A stretch of DNA of 64,000 nucleotides, taken from the NCBI RefSeq assembly GCF_003149515.1, contig NZ_CP029145.1, positions 2,356,001 through 2,420,000 on the forward strand, read 5' to 3'. The DNA is from Hymenobacter nivis. Its GTDB lineage: Bacteria > Bacteroidota > Bacteroidia > Cytophagales > Hymenobacteraceae. Below the pieces are notes generated by a model that was not told the origin of the DNA, searched no databases, and saw nothing but the letters and a program-made list of their open reading frames with translations. The translations under genes and the position numbers were made by a program. Shown here piece by piece: positions 50,733 to 59,828 of the stretch. How positions within the stretch are numbered: position 1 is the stretch's first letter; the number at the start of each line of letters is the position of its first letter.

Positions 50733-51387
50733 ATTCGTAAAGTTGCACGTTGATTTCGGTGAGCAGCCGGTCAATTTCCCGGGGCTTGGTGCCGTCGTAA
50801 ACGCCCCGCACCCGGCAGTCCCGGTCAATCAATAACAGTGTACCGGGCGGTAGGTTGGGCCCCACCACGGGCAGCAATTGGTGCGGCTGCGCGGCACGGC
50901 CCAATTCCTGCTGCGCCACCTGTTTCAGCGCATCGGCCGGCCCCGTCGCAAACATCCATTTGCCAGCGATGGTGCCGTATTGCTCAGCCAATTGGGCTAA
51001 AGTGGCAACCGGCGCAGGGCCCGGCTCCAGCACAATTGACACCAGGTGCACCAGTGGTTCCTGACGAAATTTTTCCTGCACTTGCAGCAACTCGCGCGCC
51101 ACGCGGGCACTCGTTTCATCGGGACCAAACAATTGGGCTACCCATACGCCGCGGCCGAGGCTTTGGCTGGTCAGTTCACGTCCATTGGAAGCTAGCAGCT
51201 GAAACGGTTGGATTTGATGGAAAACAGTATCGCGCTGCCACTTACCGCCAACCTGCGTGGAATCCACGCGGTCGGGCAAATAAGTTGGCAGCGCGTAACG
51301 ATTAGCGCCAAAGCGGTACAGAAACAGAAAAGCCAGTACCGGCACCATTAACAGAAGGCCCAACAACAAGGTCTGGCGGGGCCGCAT
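50716..51387 (-). CDS. SCO1/SenC-like protein lacking copper ligands
   Basis: 223 aa. Membrane anchor at residues 6-24 (TLLLGLLLMVPVLAFLFLY), then a thioredoxin-like domain (FHQIQPFQLLASNGRELTSQ, GVWVAQLFGPDETSARVARE, LLQVQEKFRQEPLVHLVSIV). SCO proteins normally carry CxxxC just after the third strand and a distal His for copper. Here the corresponding stretch reads AQLFGPDETSARV with no cysteine, and the distal position reads NLPPGTLLLIDRD without His. It keeps the fold and operon position but probably cannot bind copper in the normal way. It sits 3 bp downstream of the subunit IV gene. Confidence 0.82.
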   Translation of the reverse strand: MRPRQTLLLGLLLMVPVLAFLFLYRFGANRYALPTYLPDRVDSTQVGGKWQRDTVFHQIQPFQLLASNGRELTSQSLGRGVWVAQLFGPDETSARVARELLQVQEKFRQEPLVHLVSIVLEPGPAPVATLAQLAEQYGTIAGKWMFATGPADALKQVAQQELGRAAQPHQLLPVVGPNLPPGTLLLIDRDCRVRGVYDGTKPREIDRLLTEINVQLYEYAHSH

Positions 51388-51390
51388 TGG

Positions 51391-51744
51391 TTAGCTGAAC
51401 ATATTGCTCAGCGTTTCGCCGATGGAAGAACCTTCTGTCACCAAAGCAACCAGCAGCCACACCAACAGCACGCTAGGCACCAAAATAGTCCATATAAGGC
51501 CTTTGGTCTCATGCTTCAAGTGCATGAACTCACCTACAATGAAGAACGCCTTCAAAATGGTCAGGCCAATGAGGATGCTGTTGCGCAAGGTGCGCACGCT
51601 TTGCGCCTCCATGGCAAACGTGACAGCAAACTCAATGGCGGTAATGCCAACCAGTATGAAAAATATTTTCCAAATCCCGGCCGTATTGGGTTTGGTGATT
51701 TCGCCGGTTTGTACGGCATGGTCAGGAGCAACAGGAGCAGACAT
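51391..51744 (-). CDS. ctaF: Cytochrome c oxidase subunit IV-type membrane protein
   Basis: 117 aa with three membrane helices (IFFILVGITAIEFAVTFAM, SILIGLTILKAFFIVGEFMH and LVPSVLLVWLLVALV). The segment KAFFIVGEFMHLKHETKGLI is typical of the caa3-type subunit IV/COX4_pro family. The ATG at 51744 gives MSAPVAPDHAVQTG; the longer frame adds an Arg/Tyr-rich leader. It lies between the subunit III gene and the SCO-like gene and stabilises the oxidase core. Confidence 0.87.
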   Translation of the reverse strand: MSAPVAPDHAVQTGEITKPNTAGIWKIFFILVGITAIEFAVTFAMEAQSVRTLRNSILIGLTILKAFFIVGEFMHLKHETKGLIWTILVPSVLLVWLLVALVTEGSSIGETLSNMFS

Positions 51745-51834
51745 AATGCGCGAATAAAAGTAAGTGAATAATCTTCGCAACGTACGCAATCAAACGGTAT
51801 CACTCGTTCAGTTGAGCACGTGCTTGTTCACTAA

Positions 51835-52605
51835 TCAGACCAAGTAGAAAAAGGTGAAGACAAATACCCACACCAAGTCAACGAAGTGCCAGTAGAGGCC
51901 AATTTTCTCCACCATTTCGTAGTGGCCGCGCTTCTCAAAAGTGCCGTTGGTGGTAGCAATGAAGCACCAGACGAGCAAGCATACCCCAGAAAGCACGTGC
52001 GTACCGTGAAAGCCGGTGATGAAAAAGAACAAATCAGCGAATAGTACGGGGCCGTACTGGTTCATCGACAGATTGGCGCCGTGGAACACCGTACCGTCGG
52101 CCATCAGCGTACCTTCTTCATGGCCCCGGATGAAGTGCCCCCACTCCCAAGTCTGGCTAAGCAAAAAGATCGTTCCGAAAAGAATGGTCCAAAGCAACCA
52201 TTTCTGCACATCTTTCTTGTCCATGCGGTGGCCAGCCTCCACGGCCAGCACCATCGTCACGGAGCTAAAGATGAGGATCATCGTCATCAACGCCACAAAT
52301 CCCAGGGGTACGTTGGCATGGCCCATCCCAGGGAAAGCATTGAATACGTGGTCAGGGATAGGCCACCATTTCGTACTAAAATGGAATGCTGATGCTTCGC
52401 CGGTAAACACCTCGTGTTTATGGCGAATCATGCCGTAGGTGGTCAGAAAAGCTCCAAACGTGAAAGCATCCGACAACAGGAAGAACCACATCATGAGCTT
52501 GCCGTAGCTCGCCTTAAAGGGTTCGTTGCCGCCGTCCCAGTTGCCAGTACGGGGAGCGTCGAGGGTGGAGGCCGCAGTGGGCTGCAAGGTGGTGGTTTGG
52601 GCCAT
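51835..52605 (-). CDS. ctaE: Cytochrome c oxidase subunit III, second copy
   Basis: 256 aa, haem-copper oxidase subunit III family. Helices include YGKLMMWFFLLSDAFTFGAF, PLGFVALMTMILIFSSVTMV, WLLWTILFGTIFLLSQTWEW and the C-terminal LYWHFVDLVWVFVFTFFYLV, the last being the classic subunit III end with its HxxD. FHGTHVLSGVCLL is another family block. A shorter subunit III-like gene precedes it by 21 bp. Bacteroidota caa3 clusters often carry both. Confidence 0.92.
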   Translation of the reverse strand: MAQTTTLQPTAASTLDAPRTGNWDGGNEPFKASYGKLMMWFFLLSDAFTFGAFLTTYGMIRHKHEVFTGEASAFHFSTKWWPIPDHVFNAFPGMGHANVPLGFVALMTMILIFSSVTMVLAVEAGHRMDKKDVQKWLLWTILFGTIFLLSQTWEWGHFIRGHEEGTLMADGTVFHGANLSMNQYGPVLFADLFFFITGFHGTHVLSGVCLLVWCFIATTNGTFEKRGHYEMVEKIGLYWHFVDLVWVFVFTFFYLV

Positions 52606-52626
52606 AGCGGATAAAGATAGGGCGTT

Positions 52627-53214
52627 TTAGTGGTTCAAAAGTAAGAACAAATACAGGTACAGCCAAAGAGCTCCCAAAAAGTGCCACAGGATGGAAACGT
52701 TGCCGATGGACAATAATGCCCGCGAATGCACCTGATAGTTAAAGGTTCGGCGCAATACAACTGCCAGGAAAATCAGCCCCGCAAGTAAGTGGAAAGCGTG
52801 CATGCCCATGAGCACGTATACAAACGAGCCAGACACGTTAGCGTCAATTCCACCGAAAAAGGTACGGCCTGCCACTAGGTCGCCCCAGCATATCCATTGC
52901 CCGACCAAAAATACCAGCCCGAGCCCTAAGGTGAGTGCCAAGCCAATTTTGACCCGGCCTATTTCATCTTTTTTGGCCGAGCTGTAAGCCCACTGCAAAG
53001 CAATGCTGCTCAAGGCAATTACAATGGTGTTGATGCCCATAATGGTGGGCAGGTCGAACTCACGCCAGTTGCCTTCGTCTCGCCGCACGATGAAACCACT
53101 GGTAAGCGAAGCAAAAATCATGGTGCTCGACACCATGAGCAAAATCAGCAACACACGTTTAGGGTGCCAGCCCAGGCCGACTTCCTTTTCTGAGAAGGTT
53201 TCGATGGGATTCAT
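52627..53214 (-). CDS. Cytochrome c oxidase subunit III-like, first copy
   Basis: 195 aa with five helices. KRVLLILLMVSSTMIFASLT, GINTIVIALSSIALQWAYSS, VYVLMGMHAFHLLAGLIFL and ILWHFLGALWLYLYLFLLL mark subunit III. The ATG at 53214 (MNPIETFSEKE) follows an upstream in-frame extension of no similarity. It lies 80 bp after the haem O synthase gene and is translated before the longer subunit III. The two may form a split or duplicated subunit III pair. Confidence 0.9.
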   Translation of the reverse strand: MNPIETFSEKEVGLGWHPKRVLLILLMVSSTMIFASLTSGFIVRRDEGNWREFDLPTIMGINTIVIALSSIALQWAYSSAKKDEIGRVKIGLALTLGLGLVFLVGQWICWGDLVAGRTFFGGIDANVSGSFVYVLMGMHAFHLLAGLIFLAVVLRRTFNYQVHSRALLSIGNVSILWHFLGALWLYLYLFLLLNH

Positions 53215-53294
53215 AAAGTTGTTTGGCGAATTGCTAAGTGCGGCCGGCAACGGCGCCGGCAAGAGCAATTTGCCCTTGAATGTGTAACAATAAA

Positions 53295-54167
53295 CTACTG
53301 TATTTTGTCCAACACCAGCGCAATTTGTACGATGGGTAGATATAAAAAAGAAGCAAACATGATGCGCAACGCGGCCTTGCGGTCCTGGGTGCGCATGAGT
53401 TGAAACGTGAGCAGCAAAAACAGCACGCCGCACACCACCGCCACGCCCGCCGAAATACGGCCGGCAATATTGAATTCGAGCGGCAGCAAGCTCAATGGGA
53501 TAAGCAGCAGCGTATAGGTCATTATCTGAAAAGCCGTACGCAGGTCGCGTTTACCTGGCGAAGGCAGCATCTTGAATCCAGCTCGCTTGTAATCGTCATC
53601 GGCCACCCAGGCAATGGCCCAAAAGTGCGGAAATTGCCACATAAACTGAATACCAAACAACACCCACGGCTGGGGGCCCATGGCCGCAAACGTAGCTGCG
53701 GGGCCCATGCCTGCAACCCAGCCAATAAGGGGAGGCAACCCACCTGGCAGGGCCCCCACCGCCACGCAAACGGGCGAAATGGTTTTGAGTGGCGTATACA
53801 CAAACCCATATAACACCAACGACAGCAGTGACAGCGCCGCCGTGAGGTAGTTAAACTGCAACGCTAGCAGTGCCAGCCCGGAAACGCCCAACAACACGCA
53901 AAAGACCCATGCCTCGGCCGGTGATATGATACCGAGCGGAAGTGGCCGCTTAGCCGTGCGGGTCATCAGCTTGTCCAAATCCTTTTCGTGGACCTGGTTG
54001 ATGATGTTGGCTGCTCCCGTTACCAGTAGTCCGCCCAGCATCACTAACAGTACATTCGTCCAGCGGAATTCCGCTACCCGTAGCATGTAGCCAATAGCAC
54101 TGGAAAACGCCACTGTGAGCGAAAGCCGGAATTTAAGCAGCTGAAAATAGGCGCGGGCCTTGATCAT
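53295..54167 (-). CDS. ctaB: Protohaem IX farnesyltransferase (haem O synthase)
   Basis: 290 aa, UbiA-type prenyltransferase with about nine helices. The first Asp-rich motif lies in NQVHEKDLDKLMTRTAKRPL (N-x2-x-x-D-x2-x-D-x-x-M-x-R-T-x-x-R), and the second region is WQFPHFWAIAWVADDDYKRA followed by GFKMLP. It attaches farnesyl to haem B, giving haem O for haem A synthesis by the CtaA protein encoded immediately upstream on the same strand. Confidence 0.95.
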   Translation of the reverse strand: MIKARAYFQLLKFRLSLTVAFSSAIGYMLRVAEFRWTNVLLVMLGGLLVTGAANIINQVHEKDLDKLMTRTAKRPLPLGIISPAEAWVFCVLLGVSGLALLALQFNYLTAALSLLSLVLYGFVYTPLKTISPVCVAVGALPGGLPPLIGWVAGMGPAATFAAMGPQPWVLFGIQFMWQFPHFWAIAWVADDDYKRAGFKMLPSPGKRDLRTAFQIMTYTLLLIPLSLLPLEFNIAGRISAGVAVVCGVLFLLLTFQLMRTQDRKAALRIMFASFLYLPIVQIALVLDKIQ

Positions 54168-54222
54168 TCAATAATTACTACAAAAGCCACTCAGCAAATG
54201 AAAGCCGAACGGGGCCATAAAG

Positions 54223-55320
54223 TTACGCAACAACCCTGTGGGCCGGCTGGATTGGCACACCAATTTTCGGTTTAGCATTCAATCGCCCGACGGCCAACAG
54301 CCCGAGAAATTGTAACCCGAACAATACAGTAGCCAGCGTGAGGTGCACCGGTTGCACTGCTGGGGGCAGGGCCCCGTATGCCAGCACTAAGCCAGCAAGT
54401 AGTTCCAATACCAGCACAGCTACCATGCCCTGTGCCAGTCGCCGCAAATAGGACCCCAGCGACCATAGCTCGTAGGCCATATACAACACCAGTACCACTA
54501 CAGCTGCCGAGAATGCTCTGTGCACAGTAAAACTGCTGCCCAACTGCGCAACCCAACCGGCACGGTTGGCATAGTTTGCCACTGCCGATACCATATCTAC
54601 CTGCTCACGCACTTGGGTTCCCAGCACAATTTGCCCAAACGTGACTAGAAGCCCTACCCACAATACGGCCTGTAAGCCGCTATTCGAGCCTGCTTGAGGG
54701 CGAATATTGATAGATGGGTTGTCTTGCATCTGAGCTCGGTCCACGGCATACAGCAACATAGCTACGATTAGCAGAGCCAGCCCCATATGAATAGTCACCA
54801 TTACTGGCAAAAGGTTGGTTGACACCACTAATGAACCTAACCAGCCTTGCACACCAGTTAACAGCCAGGCTCCCACAGCCAGCCAAAATACTGGAGGATC
54901 GCGGCGGCGGTATGACCAAGCGAATACAGCCGTCAAAAACACGAATACGCCGATGAGGGCCCCTAGCAGGCGGTTCACGTATTCAATCCAAGTTTTAACG
55001 GGATTGAAATCAGTTTCTATATACTGCGTAGGATGGGCAAAAATGCTACCTGCTACCTGGGCGAATCCCATCCGCTGCAGCGTAAGGGCAAGCTTTTGGT
55101 TCTTAGCTACGCGCTGCGCAGTATAAACCTCTTTATAATTAGCGGGCAGTTGGCTAATGTCAGTAGGCGGCACCCAAGTACCAAAACACTTCGGCCAATC
55201 AGGGCACCCCATACCCGACCCAGTGCTTCGAACTACTCCTCCTACCAGAATCAATAAATAGATTGCTACCACAGTGAGCAACCCGACGAAGCGGAAACGT
55301 CGGTAAGCAGCGTTTTGCAT
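54223..55320 (-). CDS. ctaA: Haem A synthase (COX15/CtaA)
   Basis: 365 aa with about eight membrane helices. The N-terminal block LILVGGVVRSTGSGMGC continues into PDWPKCFG, giving the conserved cysteine pair of the first loop. IEYVNRLLGALIGVFVFLTA and the C-terminal HRAFSAAVVVLVLYMAYELW carry histidines that bind haem. It oxidises haem O to haem A in the membrane. The ATG at 55320 (MQNAAYRRFRF) is preferred; a start at 55350 is in frame. It lies between ctaD and ctaB, as expected. Confidence 0.93.
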   Translation of the reverse strand: MQNAAYRRFRFVGLLTVVAIYLLILVGGVVRSTGSGMGCPDWPKCFGTWVPPTDISQLPANYKEVYTAQRVAKNQKLALTLQRMGFAQVAGSIFAHPTQYIETDFNPVKTWIEYVNRLLGALIGVFVFLTAVFAWSYRRRDPPVFWLAVGAWLLTGVQGWLGSLVVSTNLLPVMVTIHMGLALLIVAMLLYAVDRAQMQDNPSINIRPQAGSNSGLQAVLWVGLLVTFGQIVLGTQVREQVDMVSAVANYANRAGWVAQLGSSFTVHRAFSAAVVVLVLYMAYELWSLGSYLRRLAQGMVAVLVLELLAGLVLAYGALPPAVQPVHLTLATVLFGLQFLGLLAVGRLNAKPKIGVPIQPAHRVVA

Positions 55321-55375
55321 GAGCAGTGAATCTTTAAATGACAATTGCAAAGCACTTTACGTATTGTAGTGCGCC

Positions 55376-55410
55376 ACAAAAAAGCGGGCCGCCGATCAGG
55401 CGGCCCGCTC
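55376..55410 (-). terminator. Terminator after ctaD
   Basis: An 11-bp GC stem (AGCGGGCCGCC 55383-55393, GGCGGCCCGCT 55399-55409) is followed on the minus strand by a T run. It lies just after the ctaD stop and may partly separate actB-ctaD from the ctaA onward genes. Confidence 0.8.
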
Positions 55411-55433
55411 AGGACTTCGGTTTATTCCTTTAG

Positions 55434-57317
55434 TTAGTCGGCTAGTTCTTGCTCGTAAGGCAAGTTAGAAGACTGCGTTTGAGAATAAGGGATGTTCTGT
55501 GGAATGAAGTCCGACTCTGATCCTGGCTTACTGTAATCGTAAGGCCAACGGTAAACAGCAGGTATCTCACCCGGCCAGTTGCCATGTCCTGGCACGATGG
55601 GAGTGGTCCATTCCAAAGTGTTAGAATTCCACGGATTTTGCGTAGCACGGCGGCCACGGAAAATGCTGTAGAAAAAGTTGAAGATGAAAATGAATTGAGC
55701 AGCGAAAGCAGCGATGGCCGCAACTGAAATGAATTTATTCAGGTCAGCAAACTGCGAGAAAGAATCAAAGCCAGTCCACGCGTAATAACGACGGGGGAAG
55801 CCGGCGATACCGATGTAGTGCATAGGCAAGAACACCAAGTAAACACCCGCAAACGTTAGCCAAAAATGAATGTAGCCAAGCTTCTCGTCCATCATACGAC
55901 CAAACATCTTCGGGAACCAATGATAGACGCCAGCGAATAGGCCAAAGAATGCCGCCGAACCCATTACTAAGTGGAAGTGAGCAACCACGAAGTAAGTGTT
56001 GTGCATCTGAATATCCAGCGTAGCGTTACCCAGAATAATGCCTGTCAAGCCCCCCGAGATGAAGAGGGATACAAACCCGATACTAAACAACATTGCAGTG
56101 GTAAAGCGAATGTTACCACGCCACAACGTCGCCAGCCAGTTGAACACTTTTACACCGGAGGGAACAGCAATGATCAACGTTAAGAACATGAACACCGAAC
56201 CTAAGAAAGGATTCATGCCTGTCACAAACATGTGGTGAGCCCACACAACGAAAGACAACAGTGAAATACCAATTAGTGACCCAATCATAGCACGATAGCC
56301 AAAGATTGGCTTACGAGCATTGGTGGCCAACACCTCCGAAACCATGCCCATTGCTGGCATAATTACGATGTATACCTCTGGGTGTCCCAGGAACCAGAAC
56401 AAGTGCTGGAACAATACTGGCGAACCACCTTGGTTGGGTAAAGCCTGTCCAGCAATGTATATGTCCGAAAGGAAAAACGAGGTGCCAAAAGAACGATCAA
56501 ACACCAACAACAGAGCTGCTGAAAAAAGTACCGGAAAGGAGAGGATACCAAGGATAGCTGTCAAAAAGAACGCCCAAATGGTAAGCGGCAGTTTGCTCAT
56601 GCTCATCCCACGGGTGCGAAGGTTAATAACGGTAGTAACGTAGTTAACACCACCTAGCAACTGCGATATGATGAAAAACACCATGCTCACCAACCACATC
56701 GTCATACCCATTCCCGAACCCGGAATTGCCTGTGGTAGAGCTGAGAGCGGAGGATAAATAGTCCAACCCGAAGCAGCAGGACCAGTCTCCAAAAACAGGG
56801 AGGAGAACATAACAAGACTCGACAGAAAAAAGAACCAGTACGAGAGCATGTTCATGAAACCCGAAGCCATGTCTCGGGCCCCCACTTGCAATGGAATCAA
56901 GAAGTTGGAAAAGGTACCACTAAGCCCGGCGGTAAGCACAAAGAATACCATTATGGTACCGTGCATCGTTACTAAGGCTAAGTAAAACTCTGGATTGAGT
57001 TTACCGCCTTCTACCCATTTGCCAAGCAAGGGAGTGAGCCACTCCATTGTGCCTTCCGGCCAACCCAATTGCAGACGAAAAAGACTAGACAGCGTGCCAC
57101 CGATGATGGCCCAGAATATCCCGGTAATAAGAAATTGCTTACCAATAACCTTATGATCTTGGCTAAACACGTACTTCCATAACCAGTGCTGATCGTGGTG
57201 TTCGTGCTCATCGTGGTGGGCATCGCCATGCTCCGTGTGCGATACAGGGGCAGTGCCTACACCACCGGCCGTCTGAACCCCGGCTGACAAATTCGGCTTG
57301 GCTGACATATCTGACAT
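55434..57317 (-). CDS. ctaD: Cytochrome c oxidase subunit I
   Basis: 627 aa, 12 or more helices. The N-terminal extension is His-rich (HTEHGDAHHDEHEHHDQH). Catalytic residues are visible: WFLGHPEVYIVIMP, with the CuB His and crosslinked Tyr and the GHPE glutamate of A1-type proton channels; VWAHHMFVTGMNP with two CuB histidines; and NTYFVVAHFHLVMG with the haem ligands. It reduces O2 to water and pumps protons, together with CtaC and the two subunit III genes. It is encoded 23 bp after ctaC. Confidence 0.97.
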   Translation of the reverse strand: MSDMSAKPNLSAGVQTAGGVGTAPVSHTEHGDAHHDEHEHHDQHWLWKYVFSQDHKVIGKQFLITGIFWAIIGGTLSSLFRLQLGWPEGTMEWLTPLLGKWVEGGKLNPEFYLALVTMHGTIMVFFVLTAGLSGTFSNFLIPLQVGARDMASGFMNMLSYWFFFLSSLVMFSSLFLETGPAASGWTIYPPLSALPQAIPGSGMGMTMWLVSMVFFIISQLLGGVNYVTTVINLRTRGMSMSKLPLTIWAFFLTAILGILSFPVLFSAALLLVFDRSFGTSFFLSDIYIAGQALPNQGGSPVLFQHLFWFLGHPEVYIVIMPAMGMVSEVLATNARKPIFGYRAMIGSLIGISLLSFVVWAHHMFVTGMNPFLGSVFMFLTLIIAVPSGVKVFNWLATLWRGNIRFTTAMLFSIGFVSLFISGGLTGIILGNATLDIQMHNTYFVVAHFHLVMGSAAFFGLFAGVYHWFPKMFGRMMDEKLGYIHFWLTFAGVYLVFLPMHYIGIAGFPRRYYAWTGFDSFSQFADLNKFISVAAIAAFAAQFIFIFNFFYSIFRGRRATQNPWNSNTLEWTTPIVPGHGNWPGEIPAVYRWPYDYSKPGSESDFIPQNIPYSQTQSSNLPYEQELAD

Positions 57318-57340
57318 ATCGAAAGGCTTTTGATTTGTAT

Positions 57341-58417
57341 TTAGTAAGAAGCGTTAGCCAGAGGAACCGGTGCTACTTCTTTTGATTCGGTAGGCACATT
57401 TGGTTTCGCTATATCTTGGATTGCTTTCTTTTTAAAAGAAGCAACCAAGTCGGGGTTTTGTGAGGCAAACGATTTTTGTGAGGCAAACCAGTTCTGATAA
57501 TCATCCGGTTCATCTACAATAACAGTTGCCTTCATTGCATAATGGCTTTTACCACAGACCTGATTGCACGCTAGCTCGTAGTTGAACTTGGGATTGCCCA
57601 ACTTGGCACGCATCTCATCGGTAGACATTGTTGGGGTAAACCAAAAACGAGTAGGCATACCTGGAACGGCATACATCTGCACTCGAAAGTTGGGCATGTA
57701 CACTGCGTGCAAAACATCACGCGAACGAATCTTGAATAGTATCGGGTGGCCTTTTGGTATATGGATCTCGTTCACTGTAAAATCATCCTGCGACGCCTGA
57801 TCGTTAAGGTCAATACCGAAATCGTTAGAAGCATCAATCAGGCGGTAGTTGATAACACCCAATTTCAAATCCCGACCAGGATAACGCACCAACCAGTTGA
57901 ACTGCTTACCCATCAACTCCACTACCACGGAGTCCTTGGGAGCTGGGCCAGTAATGCGCGTCCATGCTTTCCAACCGGCAAAAATGAGCGCAGCCATCAC
58001 AATGGCTGGGATGATAGTCCAGATTACCTCTATCTTATTGTTGTGTGAAAAAAAGTAAGCGCGACGGCCCTCCTTGTACTGATACTTGTAGGCGTACACA
58101 AACAACAGCGTTTGGGTGATTGCAAAGGCAACACCAATTACTGTCATCGTTGTCCAAAACATCGTTTCCATGTGATGGCCATGAACCGATGCAATCGGGG
58201 GATTCATTTTGCTATAGTTCTGAACAAAAGAATAAGCGAACCATCCGCCGCCGCCAACTAAGAACACGAGCATTAGAATAGCGTTTACGCTATTGCTCAT
58301 GCCTATGTCGCGAGTAAATGATCCAGAGAAGATGGAAGACAGAATCTGGAGACGAAATAGCAAGCCGAGGACGACCAGTAGCAGTACCAGAACTGCTATA
58401 ATAGTAAGAGCAGACAT
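57341..58417 (-). CDS. ctaC: Cytochrome c oxidase subunit II
   Basis: 358 aa. Several N-terminal hydrophobic helices, including TIIAVLVLLLVVLGLLFRLQ and VNAILMLVFLVGGGGWFAYS, precede the usual two-helix region and a C-terminal cupredoxin domain. The CuA site is visible as DVLHAVYMPN (His) and ACNQVCGKSHYAM, with two Cys, one His and a Met. No CxxCH haem-binding motif is seen, so electrons probably come from a separate cytochrome such as that of alternative complex III. The stop lies 23 bp before ctaD. Confidence 0.96.
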   Translation of the reverse strand: MSALTIIAVLVLLLVVLGLLFRLQILSSIFSGSFTRDIGMSNSVNAILMLVFLVGGGGWFAYSFVQNYSKMNPPIASVHGHHMETMFWTTMTVIGVAFAITQTLLFVYAYKYQYKEGRRAYFFSHNNKIEVIWTIIPAIVMAALIFAGWKAWTRITGPAPKDSVVVELMGKQFNWLVRYPGRDLKLGVINYRLIDASNDFGIDLNDQASQDDFTVNEIHIPKGHPILFKIRSRDVLHAVYMPNFRVQMYAVPGMPTRFWFTPTMSTDEMRAKLGNPKFNYELACNQVCGKSHYAMKATVIVDEPDDYQNWFASQKSFASQNPDLVASFKKKAIQDIAKPNVPTESKEVAPVPLANASY

Positions 58418-58523
58418 TGTGATTTGTTAGGTAGCCAGCAAAGAATAGCTATTAGATGCCTTTAGAACAGGTGTGGCCGGCTTAAGTTATATGCCGTGGC
58501 TGTTAGTTCTGATGAACATCTTT

Positions 58524-59810
58524 CTAAGTAGTGTGGTGAACACTTTCCTCAACAAAAGGATGGTTGACTGGAATCAACAAAGCTCCTGCCAGTCGACGGG
58601 TCATCAGCAAAAGGAATGCGCCTAAAAATATTGCTGCTACACCTATCTCTATCAAGAACCCATTTTCGCCCCTCATAGTGCCCGGCATTAGCATCAAATA
58701 GAAATCTATCCAGTGCCCAACGAGAATGGCAATACAGACGATTTTAAGAATGATCATTTGCCGTTTAGCATCGCGAGTCATCAACGCCAAAAAGGGGAAG
58801 ACAAAATTGATGACTATGTTAAGGAAAAACAGACCCGTGTATTGACCATTGAAACCGCCAAGACGCTGATTGAAATAAACCGCTTCTTCGGGTAGGTTGG
58901 CATACCAGATCAGCATGAACTGCGAAAACCACAGGTAGGTCCAGAAAATACTGAAGCCAAATATCAACTTACCCAAATCGTGTAAGTGGTTGGCGTTGAG
59001 CATTCGCAAATAGCCATTTTGCTTAAGAAAAATAGCTGTCAGCGTGATGCCGGCAATTCCGGATACCCACCACGAGGAAAAAACATACCAGCCGAACAAG
59101 GTACTGAACCAATGTACATCGACCGACATCACCCAATCCCAACCAGACATGGAAGACGTGACGGCATAAAGCACCAGAAAGCCTGCGGACATGGTCACGC
59201 TAGTATGAAAATACCGGGTGCCGCCGTGCAAGTCTTCTTCCAGAGAAAGCTTGCGTAGCTTCCAAGAGAAGGCTGCCCAGATTGTCAGGTACGACACCAT
59301 TCGGAAGATGTAGAATGGCCCGCTGAGAAAGCCGCCCTTGGCGGCGATGATGGGGTCGTAATTAGCCGCTCCTTTGGTCATAACGCCCTCCTGCGTCCAA
59401 TGAAAAATGTCATGGCGGCCTAAGAGAAATACGACCAGCATAATAACGCCTCCCGGTACAAGCCAGACGCTGAATGCCTCAGAAATTCGTTTTATTACCA
59501 CCGACCAGCCAGCATAGGCCACGTAGTTGATAGCTAGGAACACCGTACCCACGGCTGAGACACCGACAAAAAACAAGTTACTGTGCCACAAGCTTATGAT
59601 TAAGCGCTTGAGCCAGATAGGACTACCGGTCCCGTGCGTGGCCGTTCCGGTGGCTTCGGGCCCAGTACCCCAGTGGAAGATAGCGGCCATAAGGCCCACC
59701 ACCAGTAGTACAACGCCAGCAATTATGATGGCAAAAAAGATTTTACGGGCGCCATCCGTAACGACGAGTTGCTCAGCCGTGGCGCTTTCTTGATGCGTCA
59801 GAGTTGCCAT
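58524..59810 (-). CDS. actF: Alternative complex III subunit ActF (quinol oxidoreductase membrane subunit)
   Basis: 428-aa polytopic protein with about ten helices, resembling NrfD/PsrC. Hydrophobic blocks include IFFAIIIAGVVLLVVGLMAA, WLVPGGVIMLVVFLLGRHDI and FIFSIFW-like stretches such as GKLIFGFSIFWTYLWFSQFM, the latter typical of ActF. It is part of the membrane module that oxidises quinol. It is encoded between the cytochrome c gene and ctaC, in the order common in Bacteroidota. Confidence 0.93.
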   Translation of the reverse strand: MATLTHQESATAEQLVVTDGARKIFFAIIIAGVVLLVVGLMAAIFHWGTGPEATGTATHGTGSPIWLKRLIISLWHSNLFFVGVSAVGTVFLAINYVAYAGWSVVIKRISEAFSVWLVPGGVIMLVVFLLGRHDIFHWTQEGVMTKGAANYDPIIAAKGGFLSGPFYIFRMVSYLTIWAAFSWKLRKLSLEEDLHGGTRYFHTSVTMSAGFLVLYAVTSSMSGWDWVMSVDVHWFSTLFGWYVFSSWWVSGIAGITLTAIFLKQNGYLRMLNANHLHDLGKLIFGFSIFWTYLWFSQFMLIWYANLPEEAVYFNQRLGGFNGQYTGLFFLNIVINFVFPFLALMTRDAKRQMIILKIVCIAILVGHWIDFYLMLMPGTMRGENGFLIEIGVAAIFLGAFLLLMTRRLAGALLIPVNHPFVEESVHHTT

Positions 59811-59828
59811 AGTGCGTGCGAGATGGTG

